From positions 80,340 through 144,339 of the forward strand of contig JACKAG010000006.1 of the NCBI GenBank assembly GCA_020635195.1: 64,000 bases of DNA. The letters are read 5' to 3'. Numbering within the stretch: position 1 is the first letter of the stretch; each line of letters begins with the position of its first letter. Below the pieces are notes generated by a model. That model was not told the DNA's origin. It saw only the letters and a program-made list of their open reading frames with translations, and ran no database searches. The position numbers were made by a program, and so were the translations under genes. Shown piece by piece: positions 8,885-18,315 of the stretch. Source of the stretch: Deltaproteobacteria bacterium. GTDB lineage: Bacteria; Bdellovibrionota_B; Oligoflexia; Oligoflexales; Bog-1112.

Positions 8885-9769
8885 TCAGTGAAAAGTCAGA
8901 TTCTGCCAGGTGTAAAAAACCAGCCAGACAAGCGGAGCCGCAAATAAAACAGAGTCGCAACGATCGAGAAAGCCACCATGCCCCGGAAAAATATCCCCGG
9001 AATCTTTTACCGCAGCAAAGCGTTTCAGTGAGCTTTCCGCCAGATCGCCCATCACACCAGCACTATTTCCCAGAAGGGCTGCAAACATAATCAGCCACCA
9101 GGGCCCCATACTGAATCCGAAGATGGCATTCATAATCCATGCTCCGATGATACTCGCCAGAACGCCTCCGGCCACTCCCTCCCATGTTTTTTTGGGAGAA
9201 AGGTCCGGGGCCAGTTTATGTTTGCCAAAAAACCGACCTGCAAAATAAGCTCCGCTGTCACCCATAAAGACAATCGCCAGCATCAGAAGAACATAGCGGG
9301 CCTGTTCGCCCATTTTATACAGGTCCCAGACGGAAAGCCAGGGAAGGCAGCCGTATACAAGACTAAAGATAACGCAGGTTATTCTGGTCATCGCAAGCGC
9401 TGGCGTTTTGCCGGTAAAAACCCCCAAAATCATAACCAGAATGAAAACAACAATAATACCACCTCGTTCCGCTCCGGCAAACCTTCCGGGACTTCCGGAC
9501 AAATCATACATAGTCGCCAGACAGTAGACGAGAGCCCCGACCAGAATACAGAACCAGGGCCAGCCCTTTGCAATCACGGTATTTTCTTCATCCGGTGACT
9601 GATGAAAGGCCCGGATAAAAGCAGGATAAAGCATGCGCCCCAGCTCAAAGATCGAAAACGAAACACAGACAAGAAAAAAGAAGCTGACAAGTAAAGAAGG
9701 CATAAAGATCAGCCAGGAAAGAAGGCAGGGTAAGCCAAACAAAGCCGTTAACAGTCGCAGTCTGAGCAT
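8885..9769 (-). CDS. cdsA: Phosphatidate cytidylyltransferase CdsA
   Basis: Makes CDP-diacylglycerol from phosphatidic acid and CTP at the inner membrane. The C-terminal signature is present in order: SSLKRFAAVKDSGDIFPGHGG followed by DRCDS. About eight hydrophobic segments precede it. Length 294 is normal. It lies between uppS (44 bp upstream) and rseP (10 bp downstream), the standard proteobacterial neighbourhood. Confidence 0.94.
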   Translation of the reverse strand: MLRLRLLTALFGLPCLLSWLIFMPSLLVSFFFLVCVSFSIFELGRMLYPAFIRAFHQSPDEENTVIAKGWPWFCILVGALVYCLATMYDLSGSPGRFAGAERGGIIVVFILVMILGVFTGKTPALAMTRITCVIFSLVYGCLPWLSVWDLYKMGEQARYVLLMLAIVFMGDSGAYFAGRFFGKHKLAPDLSPKKTWEGVAGGVLASIIGAWIMNAIFGFSMGPWWLIMFAALLGNSAGVMGDLAESSLKRFAAVKDSGDIFPGHGGFLDRCDSVLFAAPLVWLVFYTWQNLTFH

Positions 9770-9813
9770 GCAATCTCCATTATGACAGCAGTAAAAAAAA
9801 TGATCCGATGGAC

Positions 9814-10599
9814 CTATGATGTCTGGCTACTCTGAACCAGCCCGTAACGACGCTTGCGCCCCTGAAAGCTACGGAGCGCTTCAGCAAAATGTTTTCTGCC
9901 AAAATCCGGCCAGAAGACAGGGGTAAACCACAGCTCTGTGTAAGCAATCTGCCAGAGCAGAAAATTAGAGATGCGCTGTTCACCACTGGTACGGATCAGC
10001 AGATCAGGTGAGGGTATAGAGGCCGTCCAGAGCTTTGACTCAAGAACCTTGTGGCCAATCTCATCCGCAGCAAGCTGCCCCCCGGCGACAAGTTTTGCAA
10101 GTTCCCGGCAGGCATGGACAATTTCGCTGCGGCCACTATAGCTAAGAGCAATATTCAGCAGAAGACCGGTATTGCCACTGAGCTCCTGGCAGGCTTCGCC
10201 TATCAGCCTGCGGCTTTTATCTGGCAGAGCATCAGGATTCCCGATCGTACAGAGGCGGACGTTGTTTCGCATCAGCTCATCTTTTTCCTGGATAAGAAAG
10301 GTATCCAGAAGATTGAAAAGCGCGTTAACTTCTGGCTCTGGCCTGCCCCAGTTCTCCTCGCTAAACGCATAAAGGGTCAGGGTCCCGACACCAAGATCTC
10401 CAGCAGCCCGGATGATTTCCCGGACACTGTCCACCCCTTTTTGGTGCCCGGCAATCCGCGGCCAGCCTCTCTGTGCCGCCCACCGGCCATTTCCATCCAT
10501 GATAATGGCAACATGAGCTGGCACACCGGTTCTGACGATGTGCTGCTCGATGAGCTCCTGAGAATCTTCGGACATAAGATCTTGAGAATCTTCGGACAT
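9814..10599 (-). CDS. uppS: Undecaprenyl diphosphate synthase (cis-prenyltransferase)
   Basis: Adds isopentenyl units to farnesyl diphosphate to make the C55 carrier for peptidoglycan and O-antigen synthesis. The catalytic aspartate is D35 in IIMDGNGRWA; further family blocks are YAFSEENWGRP and LIRTSGEQRISNFLLWQ. The first 16 codons are a tandem copy: MSEDSQDL followed by MSEDSQEL, from a 24-bp direct duplication. This gives two in-frame ATG starts, 10599 and 10575, neither with a strong ribosome-binding site. It is the first gene of the operon. Confidence 0.94.
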   Translation of the reverse strand: MSEDSQDLMSEDSQELIEQHIVRTGVPAHVAIIMDGNGRWAAQRGWPRIAGHQKGVDSVREIIRAAGDLGVGTLTLYAFSEENWGRPEPEVNALFNLLDTFLIQEKDELMRNNVRLCTIGNPDALPDKSRRLIGEACQELSGNTGLLLNIALSYSGRSEIVHACRELAKLVAGGQLAADEIGHKVLESKLWTASIPSPDLLIRTSGEQRISNFLLWQIAYTELWFTPVFWPDFGRKHFAEALRSFQGRKRRYGLVQSSQTS

Positions 10600-10714
10600 A
10601 CTGTTACTTTACCCATCCTTGACTGAATTCACGACGTATCCGCAACCATGCTCTGAGCTGCTTATCTGGACCAGGACAGGTCCCGGCCCGGGCAGAAACT
10701 CAGGGATTCATAGC

Positions 10715-11467
10715 ATGCCCGATCAAAAATCAGAAGCCAGACCGTGCGGCACTCTGCTTATGCTCTCCTCACACATTGGTAACACCGAGGATATGCCCCT
10801 GCGTTCGATCCGTGCATTGAAAGAGGCTGATCTTGTCATTTTTGAGGAAGACCGTCCAGCCCGCAGGGCCCTCAAAAGCGCGAAGGTCCACCGGGAATAT
10901 CTCAGATTTTCCGAACATGTTCAAAAAGAAACCCTTGAGGCGCTGCGAAATTGTCTGGCCAAAGGGGGAACGGCTGCTTATATGAGTGATCAGGGCTGTC
11001 CGGTACTTGCTGATCCCGGCTTTCCTGTTCTGGCCCAGGCCTGGGAAAGCGGCGCCACGATCCAGGTGGTTCCCGGCCCCAGCTCCCTGACCGCCGCCCT
11101 GAGCGCCTGCCCATTCAGGGTCACAGATTTCTACTACGCAGGATTTCTTCCACGACATGCACAAAAGCGTCTTGATAAAATAAACGAAATTGCGAAAAGA
11201 CAGGAAGCCATCATCCTGATGGATACACCTTACCGGCTGAAAGATCTGCTCAGCTCTCTCGATCACTCCCCCGCAGCAGGAAGAAAATGCTTTCTCGCGC
11301 TGGACATCAGCGGCCCTGATGAAACATGGATGACAGGCTCAGCTGCCAGACTTCGTAAAAAAATCGAGACTGTGGAAAAAAAGCTTAATTTTGTTCTGAT
11401 TCTGTCAGAACTTCAGAAGACTCCTTCCGGGGGGCGTAAAGCGCGGAAGCCAGATAAAAAGGCTTAG
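10715..11467 (+). CDS. rsmI: RsmI-like 16S rRNA (cytidine-2'-O)-methyltransferase
   Basis: SAM-dependent tetrapyrrole-methylase-fold enzyme most like RsmI, which methylates C1402 of 16S rRNA. Supporting blocks are LLMLSSHIGNTEDMPLRSIR at the N-terminus, YMSDQGCPVLADPG in the cofactor loop and VPGPSSLTAALSACPF. ATG 10715 follows AGGGA by 9 bases; the longer frame from 10619 adds 32 residues that do not look like the family. At 250 residues it is about 35 shorter than E. coli RsmI, lacking much of the C-terminal domain and ending in a lysine-rich tail. Several glycines of the usual motifs differ, so a related methylase is possible. The last 83 bp overlap the convergent permease gene. Confidence 0.78.
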   Translation: MPDQKSEARPCGTLLMLSSHIGNTEDMPLRSIRALKEADLVIFEEDRPARRALKSAKVHREYLRFSEHVQKETLEALRNCLAKGGTAAYMSDQGCPVLADPGFPVLAQAWESGATIQVVPGPSSLTAALSACPFRVTDFYYAGFLPRHAQKRLDKINEIAKRQEAIILMDTPYRLKDLLSSLDHSPAAGRKCFLALDISGPDETWMTGSAARLRKKIETVEKKLNFVLILSELQKTPSGGRKARKPDKKA

Positions 11468-12521
11468 CAGACAGCCAGACAACCTTGGCCACCGCCAGAA
11501 CCGGAATCGCCAGCAGAACGCCCCAGAAGCCAAACAGCTCACCAAAAGCAACAATGGAAACAATCACCAGAACAGGATGAAGCCCGGTTTTCTCACCGAT
11601 AATCCTTGGAGTGATAAGCATCCCATCCAACGACTGAACAAGCAAAAACACGCCGGAAACAGCAAGAAGCTGACCTGCCCCCTGAAAATCTGAGAGCACC
11701 ACAATAAGGCTCAGGCTTCCGCCAACAATCACATCAAGATAGGGGATCAGGCGGCAGATACCCGAAAGTAAACCGATGGCAACAGCGCCCTGCAAGCCCA
11801 CAGCAGACAAACCAGCCACATACAAAACAGCCAGAGTCGCAGCAACCATCGCCTGACCTTTAAGAACTTCTCTCAGAGAGGTACTGATACGACTCCAGAA
11901 AAGCATCAGCGGCTCTTCCAGGTCCCTCGGAAGCAGCTGCCGGATACGAACTTCCGTCTGATCATAATTCTTCAGAATAAAAAATGTCAGCAGGGGCACC
12001 AGCAGGGAATGAATGACCAGCCCCAGCAGCCGGGGAGCTGTCGACCATAGGGTGAAAAGGGCCTGATTGACTTTTTCCGGCAGATAGCTCAGTGTCCGGC
12101 TTTCCCTGATAAAAGCATCAAATTCCTGAGAGGAAATAATATTAAGTTCAAGAACCCAGCTTCTGATGGAAGGCAGCCAGATCCTGGTCAGTTTGTCGTA
12201 AGCCCGCGGGACCAGCTCGATGAGGCCAGAGATCTCTGTATAAAGAGCCGGGAAAACCCTGAGACAGGTTGTCGTCAGGAAGGCCAGCGTCAGAAGCAGC
12301 AGCATAGACACCGTCAGAGAACGGGGCATATGCAGTTTATCGAGAGCAGCAACCAGAGGAGCCAGAAGAAAACTCAGAAAGAGGCTGACCCCGACAGGAA
12401 CCAGAAGAGTGCGATACATCAAAAACAGGAGAATCAGCCCCCCTCCCAGAGACGCTGAAAAGACGACAAAGCGTCTGACCTGATTCCAGTCCACCTTTTC
12501 GGGAGCTGCTTTCTCTTCCAT
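11385..12521 (-). CDS. AI-2E/PerM family membrane transporter
   Basis: Inner-membrane protein of the AI-2E family, whose members include autoinducer exporters and Na+/H+-type transporters; the substrate is unknown. It has two N-terminal spans (FVVFSASLGGGLILLFLMY onward), a long central amphipathic stretch, and the typical conserved block around DGMLITPRIIGEKTGLHPVLV near residue 305. Length 378 fits. It is 16 bp after prmC, so it is probably the last gene of the rho operon. Its C-terminal codons overlap the rsmI-like gene on the other strand. Confidence 0.88.
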   Translation of the reverse strand: MEEKAAPEKVDWNQVRRFVVFSASLGGGLILLFLMYRTLLVPVGVSLFLSFLLAPLVAALDKLHMPRSLTVSMLLLLTLAFLTTTCLRVFPALYTEISGLIELVPRAYDKLTRIWLPSIRSWVLELNIISSQEFDAFIRESRTLSYLPEKVNQALFTLWSTAPRLLGLVIHSLLVPLLTFFILKNYDQTEVRIRQLLPRDLEEPLMLFWSRISTSLREVLKGQAMVAATLAVLYVAGLSAVGLQGAVAIGLLSGICRLIPYLDVIVGGSLSLIVVLSDFQGAGQLLAVSGVFLLVQSLDGMLITPRIIGEKTGLHPVLVIVSIVAFGELFGFWGVLLAIPVLAVAKVVWLSAKPFYLASALYAPRKESSEVLTESEQN

Positions 12522-12537
12522 AAGTTCATGCCCCGTA

Positions 12538-13416
12538 TTATCTGTAAGCGATAATCAGCCGGTCAAGACCGGCCAGATCTCTGCCCTGTTCCAGGTGATG
12601 CCAGTGATGCTTTTCGAAAATATTCCGGACGGCAGCAGCCTGCTGAAAACCGATTTCCACCATTATACAACCCCGCCCTCCGATCAGAAGTCCTGCTCCA
12701 TTCGCTGCAAGAGTCTCATAAAAAGCCAGACCTTCACGATCTGCAAATAAAGCCTCGTGAGGTTCCCAGTTCAGCACAGAGGGCGGCAGTGTTTCAGCCT
12801 CCCGATATGCAATGTAAGGAGGATTACTGATAATCAGATGAAAACGGGCTTCCCCCTGCCAGGCAGACGGGCACAAAGCATCCTGCTGACGAAAACATAC
12901 ACCAGTCCCCATTTGCTGCTGATTACTTTCTGCAAGCTTAAGGGCTTTTGGACTGATATCCCAGGCCTCAGCATATGCGCCGGGAAGCTCTGCAGCAAGG
13001 CTGAGCGCCAGGCAACCGCTCCCCGTCCCGACATCCAGGAAAGCCGGATCAGGAGATAATGAACGCAGATAGCCCAGAGCCCTTTCCAGCAGCAACTCTG
13101 TCTCCGGACGAGGAATCAGAACCGACTCATCCACCCGAAAAGAATGCTTCCAGAAGTCCTTAACTCCGGTAATGTAAGCTATAGGCTTGCCCTGACATCT
13201 GTCTTCTGCCATCTTTCTGAGACGCTTCCACTCAGACGGCGCAAGTGTTTCGTCCGTTCTGATCATAAGCTGCACCCGACTCAGGCCCGTCAGATGCTGC
13301 AATAAAATCCAGGCATCAAGAGCAGGAGACTCCGGGTTCTTCTGTAGCATAGCCCTGATTTTTTCAAATGCGACGGCCAGAGAACAGAAGCTGGCAGGTT
13401 CTGTATCCTCAGACAT
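12538..13416 (-). CDS. prmC: Peptide chain release factor N5-glutamine methyltransferase PrmC
   Basis: Methylates the glutamine of the GGQ motif in release factors. Blocks seen are IPRPETE at 101-107, the SAM loop DVGTGSG at 128-134 and the catalytic NPPY at 198-201. ATG 13416 is chosen; it shares one base with the prfA stop (TGATG), and a GTG at 13419 one codon upstream is the alternative. Position directly behind its substrate gene prfA supports the call. Confidence 0.94.
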   Translation of the reverse strand: MSEDTEPASFCSLAVAFEKIRAMLQKNPESPALDAWILLQHLTGLSRVQLMIRTDETLAPSEWKRLRKMAEDRCQGKPIAYITGVKDFWKHSFRVDESVLIPRPETELLLERALGYLRSLSPDPAFLDVGTGSGCLALSLAAELPGAYAEAWDISPKALKLAESNQQQMGTGVCFRQQDALCPSAWQGEARFHLIISNPPYIAYREAETLPPSVLNWEPHEALFADREGLAFYETLAANGAGLLIGGRGCIMVEIGFQQAAAVRNIFEKHHWHHLEQGRDLAGLDRLIIAYR

Positions 13417-14492
13417 CACGAACGACCAGACTCTGCTGTCTGCGTCTGCAAAAGCTTTGCCGTATGGTGAGCTCCGAGAGCTTCTGTCAGCTCCCGCAGA
13501 TCTCCATTCATGATGCTGTCCAGCTTGTAAAGCGTAAGGTTGATTCGGTGATCAGTGACCCGTCCCTGAGGGAAATTATATGTGCGAATCCTTTCGCTCC
13601 GGTCCCCGCTCCCAACCTGAGTCCGGCGGTCTGCGCTGATTTCAGCCTGCTGCTGTTGCTGCAATTTCTCATAAATTCTGCTTCGCAGCATCTTCATGGC
13701 CTTAGCCTTGTTCTTGTGCTGAGAACGCTCATCCTGACACTCTGCAACCGTCCCTGTTGGAATGTGCGTGATTCGCACCGCAGAATCTGTCGTGTTGACG
13801 TGCTGCCCCCCGGCACCACTCGATCGATAGGTATCAATACGCAGCTCAGAAGGATTGATCTCGATTTCAAGCTCTTCCGCTTCAGGCAGCACAGCCACAG
13901 TACAGGCGCTGGTGTGAATCCTTCCCTGTGACTCAGTTGCCGGAACCCTCTGGACCCGATGAACGCCCATTTCAAACTTCAGACAACTGTAGACCTGGCG
14001 CCCTGTTATCAGGACCACAATTTCCTTATAGCCGCCTTTTGCAGATTCATGAGCATTCATAAGCTCTGTACGCCAGCCCTGCTCTTCCGCAAAGCGGCTG
14101 TACATTCTCATTAAATCCGCTGCAAAAATAGCAGCTTCTTCGCCTCCGGTTCCCGCCCGGATTTCAAGGATGACGTTTTTATTGTCATTGGGGTCTTTCG
14201 GCAGCATCAGGCGCTTTAGTTTTTCTTCGAGCTCCGTGAGACCTGAGTCCAGACTTCTGATTTCTTCCTTTGCCAGAGCCTGCATCTCCGGATCTTCGGA
14301 GAGCAGCATCTCTTCAGCATCACGCCTGTCTGAGCGGAGCCGCTCATAGTCGCGGTAGGCCTCCACCAGATCTTCCATCTCAGCTCTCTGGCGAGTCAGA
14401 ACTGAAAGCTCTTTCCCATCAAGCTCACCCTGTGCAAGGGACTGCTCGATTGAAACAAAATTTTGCTCAATTTCTCTCAGCTTATCGAACAT
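13416..14492 (-). CDS. prfA: Peptide chain release factor 1
   Basis: Terminates translation at UAA and UAG. The tripeptide P184-A-T186 in the stop-recognition domain marks RF1 rather than RF2, and GGQ at 228-230 is the peptidyl-transferase trigger that PrmC methylates. Length 358 is normal and there is no programmed frameshift. It lies 116 bp after rpmE and overlaps prmC by one base. Confidence 0.97.
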   Translation of the reverse strand: MFDKLREIEQNFVSIEQSLAQGELDGKELSVLTRQRAEMEDLVEAYRDYERLRSDRRDAEEMLLSEDPEMQALAKEEIRSLDSGLTELEEKLKRLMLPKDPNDNKNVILEIRAGTGGEEAAIFAADLMRMYSRFAEEQGWRTELMNAHESAKGGYKEIVVLITGRQVYSCLKFEMGVHRVQRVPATESQGRIHTSACTVAVLPEAEELEIEINPSELRIDTYRSSGAGGQHVNTTDSAVRITHIPTGTVAECQDERSQHKNKAKAMKMLRSRIYEKLQQQQQAEISADRRTQVGSGDRSERIRTYNFPQGRVTDHRINLTLYKLDSIMNGDLRELTEALGAHHTAKLLQTQTAESGRS

Positions 14493-14608
14493 AGGGTATC
14501 TCCCGGCCTGGCAGAATCATCCGGAAATGCTTCTGCCGTACCAGGGAGACCTGTCTGGAGACTGGGAAGACAGCAGCCCCGGGGGATTGTGAATCTGAAA
14601 GTAAGAAC

Positions 14609-14815
14609 TTAGCTCTTAGCCTTGCCGTATTTTTTCTGAAACTTCTCGATACGACCCGCCGTATCGATCAGCTTCTGCTTACCTGTAAAGAAAGGATGGC
14701 AGGAGCTGCAGATTTCAACCCTGATCTCAGGATTTGTTGAACGGGTTGAGAATTTATTGCCACAGGCACACTCAACCTTTGCTTCTGTATATTGCGGATG
14801 GATATCAGCTTTCAT
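14609..14815 (-). CDS. rpmE: 50S ribosomal protein L31, zinc-binding type
   Basis: Small 68-residue protein of the large subunit. Cysteines C16, C18, C36 and C39 form the zinc-binding set of the C-plus paralog, in the contexts ECACGN and EICSSCHPFF. It starts MKADIHPQY as in most bacteria, with AGGAA 7 bases upstream of ATG. It lies 74 bp after rho in the conserved rho-rpmE-prfA order. Confidence 0.96.
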   Translation of the reverse strand: MKADIHPQYTEAKVECACGNKFSTRSTNPEIRVEICSSCHPFFTGKQKLIDTAGRIEKFQKKYGKAKS

Positions 14816-14889
14816 ACGATCATTCCTATCAGCCGGTTGCAGCCCCGGATAACGAGGCTATTTTCCTTTATTATCAAATAATTAATCCG

Positions 14890-16188
14890 TCAGCCATTCA
14901 TCGATTCAATGAATTCGGCGTTCGTCTCACTCTTATCCAGTTTATTGATCAGGAAGTCCATAGAATCGACCGGATTCAGAGGCTGCAAGAGTTTACGCAA
15001 AATCCACATTCGGTTCAAGACATCTTTTGGAAGCAGAAGTTCTTCCTTCCTGGTTCCGGACTTATTGAGATCAATTGCCGGGAACATACGCTTCTCAACC
15101 ATCTTACGATCAAGATGAAGTTCCATGTTTCCGGTTCCCTTGAACTCTTCAAAAATAACTTCATCCATTCTGGAACCGGTGTCGATCAGGGCGGTTGCGA
15201 TAATGGTCAGAGAGCCACCCTCTTCAATATTCCTCGCCGCTCCAAAGAATCTCTTGGGCTTATGAAGGGCGTTGGAGTCAACACCACCGGAGAGAATTTT
15301 CCCTGACGGAGGAACCACAGAGTTATATGCCCGGGCCAGCCTTGTAATGGAATCCAGCAGAATCACAACATCATGTTTATGCTCAACCAGACGCTTCGCC
15401 TTTTCAATCACCATTTCGGCGACCTGAACATGGCGCTGTGCAGGCTCATCGAAGGTCGAGCTGATCACTTCACCCTGAACAGAGCGCTCCATATCCGTCA
15501 CTTCTTCTGGCCGTTCATCGATCAGAAGAACAATCAGAATCACTTCCGGGTGGTTCTTTGCAATAGCCGTCGCAACCTGCTGCATCAGAACTGTTTTCCC
15601 GGTTCTCGGAGGAGCCACGATCAGCGAACGCTGCCCCTTACCAAGAGGAACCAGCATATCAATGGTCCGGGTTGAGTAAATTTTAGGGTTATATTCAAGA
15701 TTGAACTTTTCCATGGGATAAAGGGGGGTCAGGTTATCAAAGATAATCTTATCCATATCCTGATCGGCTTTTTCCCCGTTAACCTCTTCAACCTTCAGAA
15801 GGGCAAAATAACGCTCACTGTCTTTCGGAGGCCGGATCTGACCTGCAACAGTATCTCCGGTTCGCAGGTTAAAACGGCGAATCTGAGACGGAGACACATA
15901 AATATCATCGGGCCCTGGCAGATAGTTGTAGTCTGGGGCCCGTAAAAATCCAAATCCATCCGGCAGGGTTTCAAGAACGCCTGATCCGTAAATCATACCG
16001 CCACGCTCAGACTGAGCCTGAAGCAGAGCAAATATCAGCTCCTGCTTACGCATACCGGTCGCACCCACAATTCCGAAATTTCTGGCCATCTGGGTCAGAT
16101 CGGAAATCTTGCGGACTTTGATCTCATTAAGGTCAATAACGCCCATTGCGTCATCTCTGACAGTGTTTTTCTTGGCTTCTTTCGCCAT
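14890..16188 (-). CDS. rho: Transcription termination factor Rho
   Basis: Hexameric RNA-dependent ATPase that ends transcription. The N-terminal helix bundle and the cold-shock RNA-binding domain are visible (LPDGFGFLRAPDYNYLPG at 75-92), then the Walker A loop APPRTGKT at 192-199, the Walker B region VVILLDSITRLARAY and the Q/R loops. Length 432 is standard. It is the first gene of the rho-rpmE-prfA-prmC-permease operon and has a long upstream region. Confidence 0.97.
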   Translation of the reverse strand: MAKEAKKNTVRDDAMGVIDLNEIKVRKISDLTQMARNFGIVGATGMRKQELIFALLQAQSERGGMIYGSGVLETLPDGFGFLRAPDYNYLPGPDDIYVSPSQIRRFNLRTGDTVAGQIRPPKDSERYFALLKVEEVNGEKADQDMDKIIFDNLTPLYPMEKFNLEYNPKIYSTRTIDMLVPLGKGQRSLIVAPPRTGKTVLMQQVATAIAKNHPEVILIVLLIDERPEEVTDMERSVQGEVISSTFDEPAQRHVQVAEMVIEKAKRLVEHKHDVVILLDSITRLARAYNSVVPPSGKILSGGVDSNALHKPKRFFGAARNIEEGGSLTIIATALIDTGSRMDEVIFEEFKGTGNMELHLDRKMVEKRMFPAIDLNKSGTRKEELLLPKDVLNRMWILRKLLQPLNPVDSMDFLINKLDKSETNAEFIESMNG

Positions 16189-16602
16189 CTGCTTAGCTCA
16201 CTTGAATAAAAGGTGGGTTGATCTTCAGATTTCCGGGGCACTGATGCCCGTTTAAGGCTGTATGAACCAGACAGCATACAATATCTGACGTCTATTACCA
16301 AGCCCTGATTCTGACTCAGAAGAAGCAGCAACAGAGGCCTGAAATTAAAAGTATGTGACAGATACGTGTGCAGAACACCACGATAAAGGTATCCCGGTCT
16401 GGCAGTACCGGGTCTTTTTAAGTCAGGTTCTACAAAAAGCGCAAGCTGTTTTTCAATAATTTTTGACAAAAACTCTGCATAGCTGCGATCAGAGGTGAAA
16501 AAAGACCTCACCCCCTTTAGGCACTTAGTCCCTGGCTGGATTATAATAAAAGACAGGTGCCCTGAACCCTCTGTCACAGAAGCTCGTTCCGTGAGGAGCA
16601 TT
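16189..16602. other. Gene-free divergent region between rho and a small envelope protein gene
   Basis: 414 bp holding the rho leader (minus strand) and the promoter side of the gene at 16603. A TTGACA lies at 16463-16468 without a good -10 at normal spacing, and a TATAAT at 16542-16547 without a good -35. The only other structure seen is the hairpin with T-run at 16393-16419. A 206-codon minus frame crosses it but has no start signal and runs into rho. Confidence 0.5.
16393..16419 (+). terminator. Intrinsic-terminator-like hairpin in the rho upstream region
   Basis: CCCGGT and ACCGGG pair perfectly around an 8-base loop and are followed by TCTTTTT on the plus strand. No plus-strand gene ends here, so it would end an unseen short transcript or act against antisense transcription into rho. 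The stem is only 6 bp. Confidence 0.4.
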
Positions 16603-17022
16603 ATGTCTAAAAAAATCATACTATTAATATTCACAGCCTGGATGTTTACCTGGGAAAGCTCCGCCAGAGCGCAGGCGAGCTTCAGCACAGAAAACCATTT
16701 CCGGGAACTTTTCATGACAGCAGGTTACTCAACAGCCTTTGGTGCTGCCCTGGGAGCTGCTGCCATCGGACTGACGGAAAATCCGGCAGATAAGCTCCGT
16801 TATGTTGCTGTGGGCGCCTCTCTTGGATTCATCACCGGCAGTCTGGTAGGCTCCTGGCTGATTTTTACCCCCCTGGTGTCATGGCAAAACCAGTATCATT
16901 CTTCAGAAAATTCTTTATCTGTGTCTGCCAGAAGTGAAACACTGACTCTGACTCCGGTCATTATGCCAGAGATGACCGGGCAGCGTTATCGCGGAGGACT
17001 TGCCCTGGACTGGAAGTGGTAG
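16603..17022 (+). CDS. Small exported protein with glycine-zipper-like membrane segments
   Basis: Unrecognised 139-residue protein. A signal peptide covers residues 1-24 (MSKKIILLIFTAWMF, cleavage near ARAQA). Residues 40-90 contain two glycine- and alanine-rich hydrophobic stretches (AFGAALGAAAIGL and YVAVGASLGFITGSLVGSWL), as in small glycine-zipper envelope proteins. It ends in DWKW. ATG 16603 is supported by GAGGAG at 16592-16597; the longer frame from 16495 adds residues without signal-peptide character. It converges on the next gene with 16 bp between stops. Confidence 0.68.
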   Translation: MSKKIILLIFTAWMFTWESSARAQASFSTENHFRELFMTAGYSTAFGAALGAAAIGLTENPADKLRYVAVGASLGFITGSLVGSWLIFTPLVSWQNQYHSSENSLSVSARSETLTLTPVIMPEMTGQRYRGGLALDWKW

Positions 17023-17038
17023 GAAAAACCGGGCCTCT

Positions 17039-17959
17039 TCAGTCTGCGCTGCCGTCTGCGCAGTCGGCACAATGATCCAGCGGGTATATTTTTTCCGGAG
17101 AAAGCAACCAGCGACCTTCAGAGCTTTTTTTTATGCTACGAGCTTTCACGATAATCAGATTCCTTCTCACTTCCTCCCCTGAGGTTGACTCAGGAACACT
17201 CCAGCCATTGTGACCATGAAGCACACACGGATAGTCGCGCTCCTTACAGTGGCAAACAGGAATTTCGCGGATCATATAGCCAGTGCCAGCTTTTGGATGG
17301 AGTGAAGCCAGCATCTCCGGCCTTTCTGTCCTGTCAAACCAAGCATCAAACGATTTCTCAATTGTTCTTGTCCCCCTGGCATTCTGCCAGATTCGCATCT
17401 CACCCTGCCCCTCAGGAAGACCCGCGACACCTGTCAAAAGAGTAAACAAAAAATTACGATTGTCCTGATGAGGGGCTAAAAAACAGAACGTTCGTCTGGA
17501 ATCTCTGATAAGTTTTATTTCGATAAACCAGGCACCATCAGAAAGCCTCCGATTGATTTTTTTCAATAAAGATTGAAAAGAAGAAGATTCCAGAAACTCA
17601 CCCGGAAGCGGCATCTCTCGCTCACACATTGAGCCAGACACGTGCTCACAGGAGAAATAGGATTGTTCCTGCTCCGATGAAAGAATAAAAAAACCTGTAC
17701 ATGTATAAGTACCCTCATCAGCATACCTATCCCCAAGGATATCCGTTGGTTGAAAAAAATCTTCATTCTTTCCCAGACTCTCAACCAGTTCATTCAGCCC
17801 CCCCAGTGTGACATCATCAACCAATGGATTTTGCTGCTGGTCAAAGATCGTTACATGCCCAGACCGAATCAGATCAGATAGCGATGCTTGTTTTTCTGCA
17901 GCAAAACAGCGGACAGAAAATACAGTCAGAATCAGAAGGACAAAAGATCCTGTTTTCAT
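17039..17959 (-). CDS. Secreted cysteine-containing protein of unknown function
   Basis: 306 residues, not recognised. Signal peptide 1-20 (cleavage at CFAA). The mature protein has ten or more cysteines, several in the C-terminal third (VCHCKERDYPCVLHG, then HCADCADG at the very end), so it is probably disulfide-bonded outside the cytoplasm. GGAGGT lies 6 bases before ATG 17959, a strong start. It is transcribed alone, convergent with the small gene at 16603 and divergent from the ankyrin gene at 18316. Confidence 0.72.
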   Translation of the reverse strand: MKTGSFVLLILTVFSVRCFAAEKQASLSDLIRSGHVTIFDQQQNPLVDDVTLGGLNELVESLGKNEDFFQPTDILGDRYADEGTYTCTGFFILSSEQEQSYFSCEHVSGSMCEREMPLPGEFLESSSFQSLLKKINRRLSDGAWFIEIKLIRDSRRTFCFLAPHQDNRNFLFTLLTGVAGLPEGQGEMRIWQNARGTRTIEKSFDAWFDRTERPEMLASLHPKAGTGYMIREIPVCHCKERDYPCVLHGHNGWSVPESTSGEEVRRNLIIVKARSIKKSSEGRWLLSPEKIYPLDHCADCADGSAD

Positions 17960-18315
17960 TCAACACCTCCAGACTATTCCGATGAGTAATGGAGAAATAT
18001 TCACAGATTCAACTGATCAAAATGCAGGGGACGATATTATGACGATAAGCAACAAGCAAGCGACTTTTTAAGTCGTCAGACGAAGATCCTGAAGGTTAAA
18101 AAGTTTTAATGAGGGTCTGCCACTCTGACTTGTACATTCTTATCAAACACGTCTGCCCTGACAGCCTGATTTAAACAATGATCTCATTTCGCCAGTATTC
18201 TGGTCTGTTGATATTTTCTGCACATTTCCTTATACAGAAAGGAAAGCAGAGATCTGACCTTCTTCGAAAGAACAGTTATACACAACAATTGAAACTACAA
18301 TCAGGTGACTCAAAA
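17960..18315. other. Gene-free divergent region upstream of a secreted ankyrin gene
   Basis: 356 bp between divergent secreted-protein genes. An in-frame extension of the ankyrin gene back to 18178 exists, but it lacks a ribosome-binding site and would bury the signal peptide. The hexamer-pair promoters cannot be set with confidence. I see no repeat or RNA gene in it. Confidence 0.4.

Noticed and set aside
16095..16715. 206-codon minus frame across the rho upstream region
   Set aside because: Overlaps the rho start and the small exported protein gene, has no start signal and shows no family pattern.
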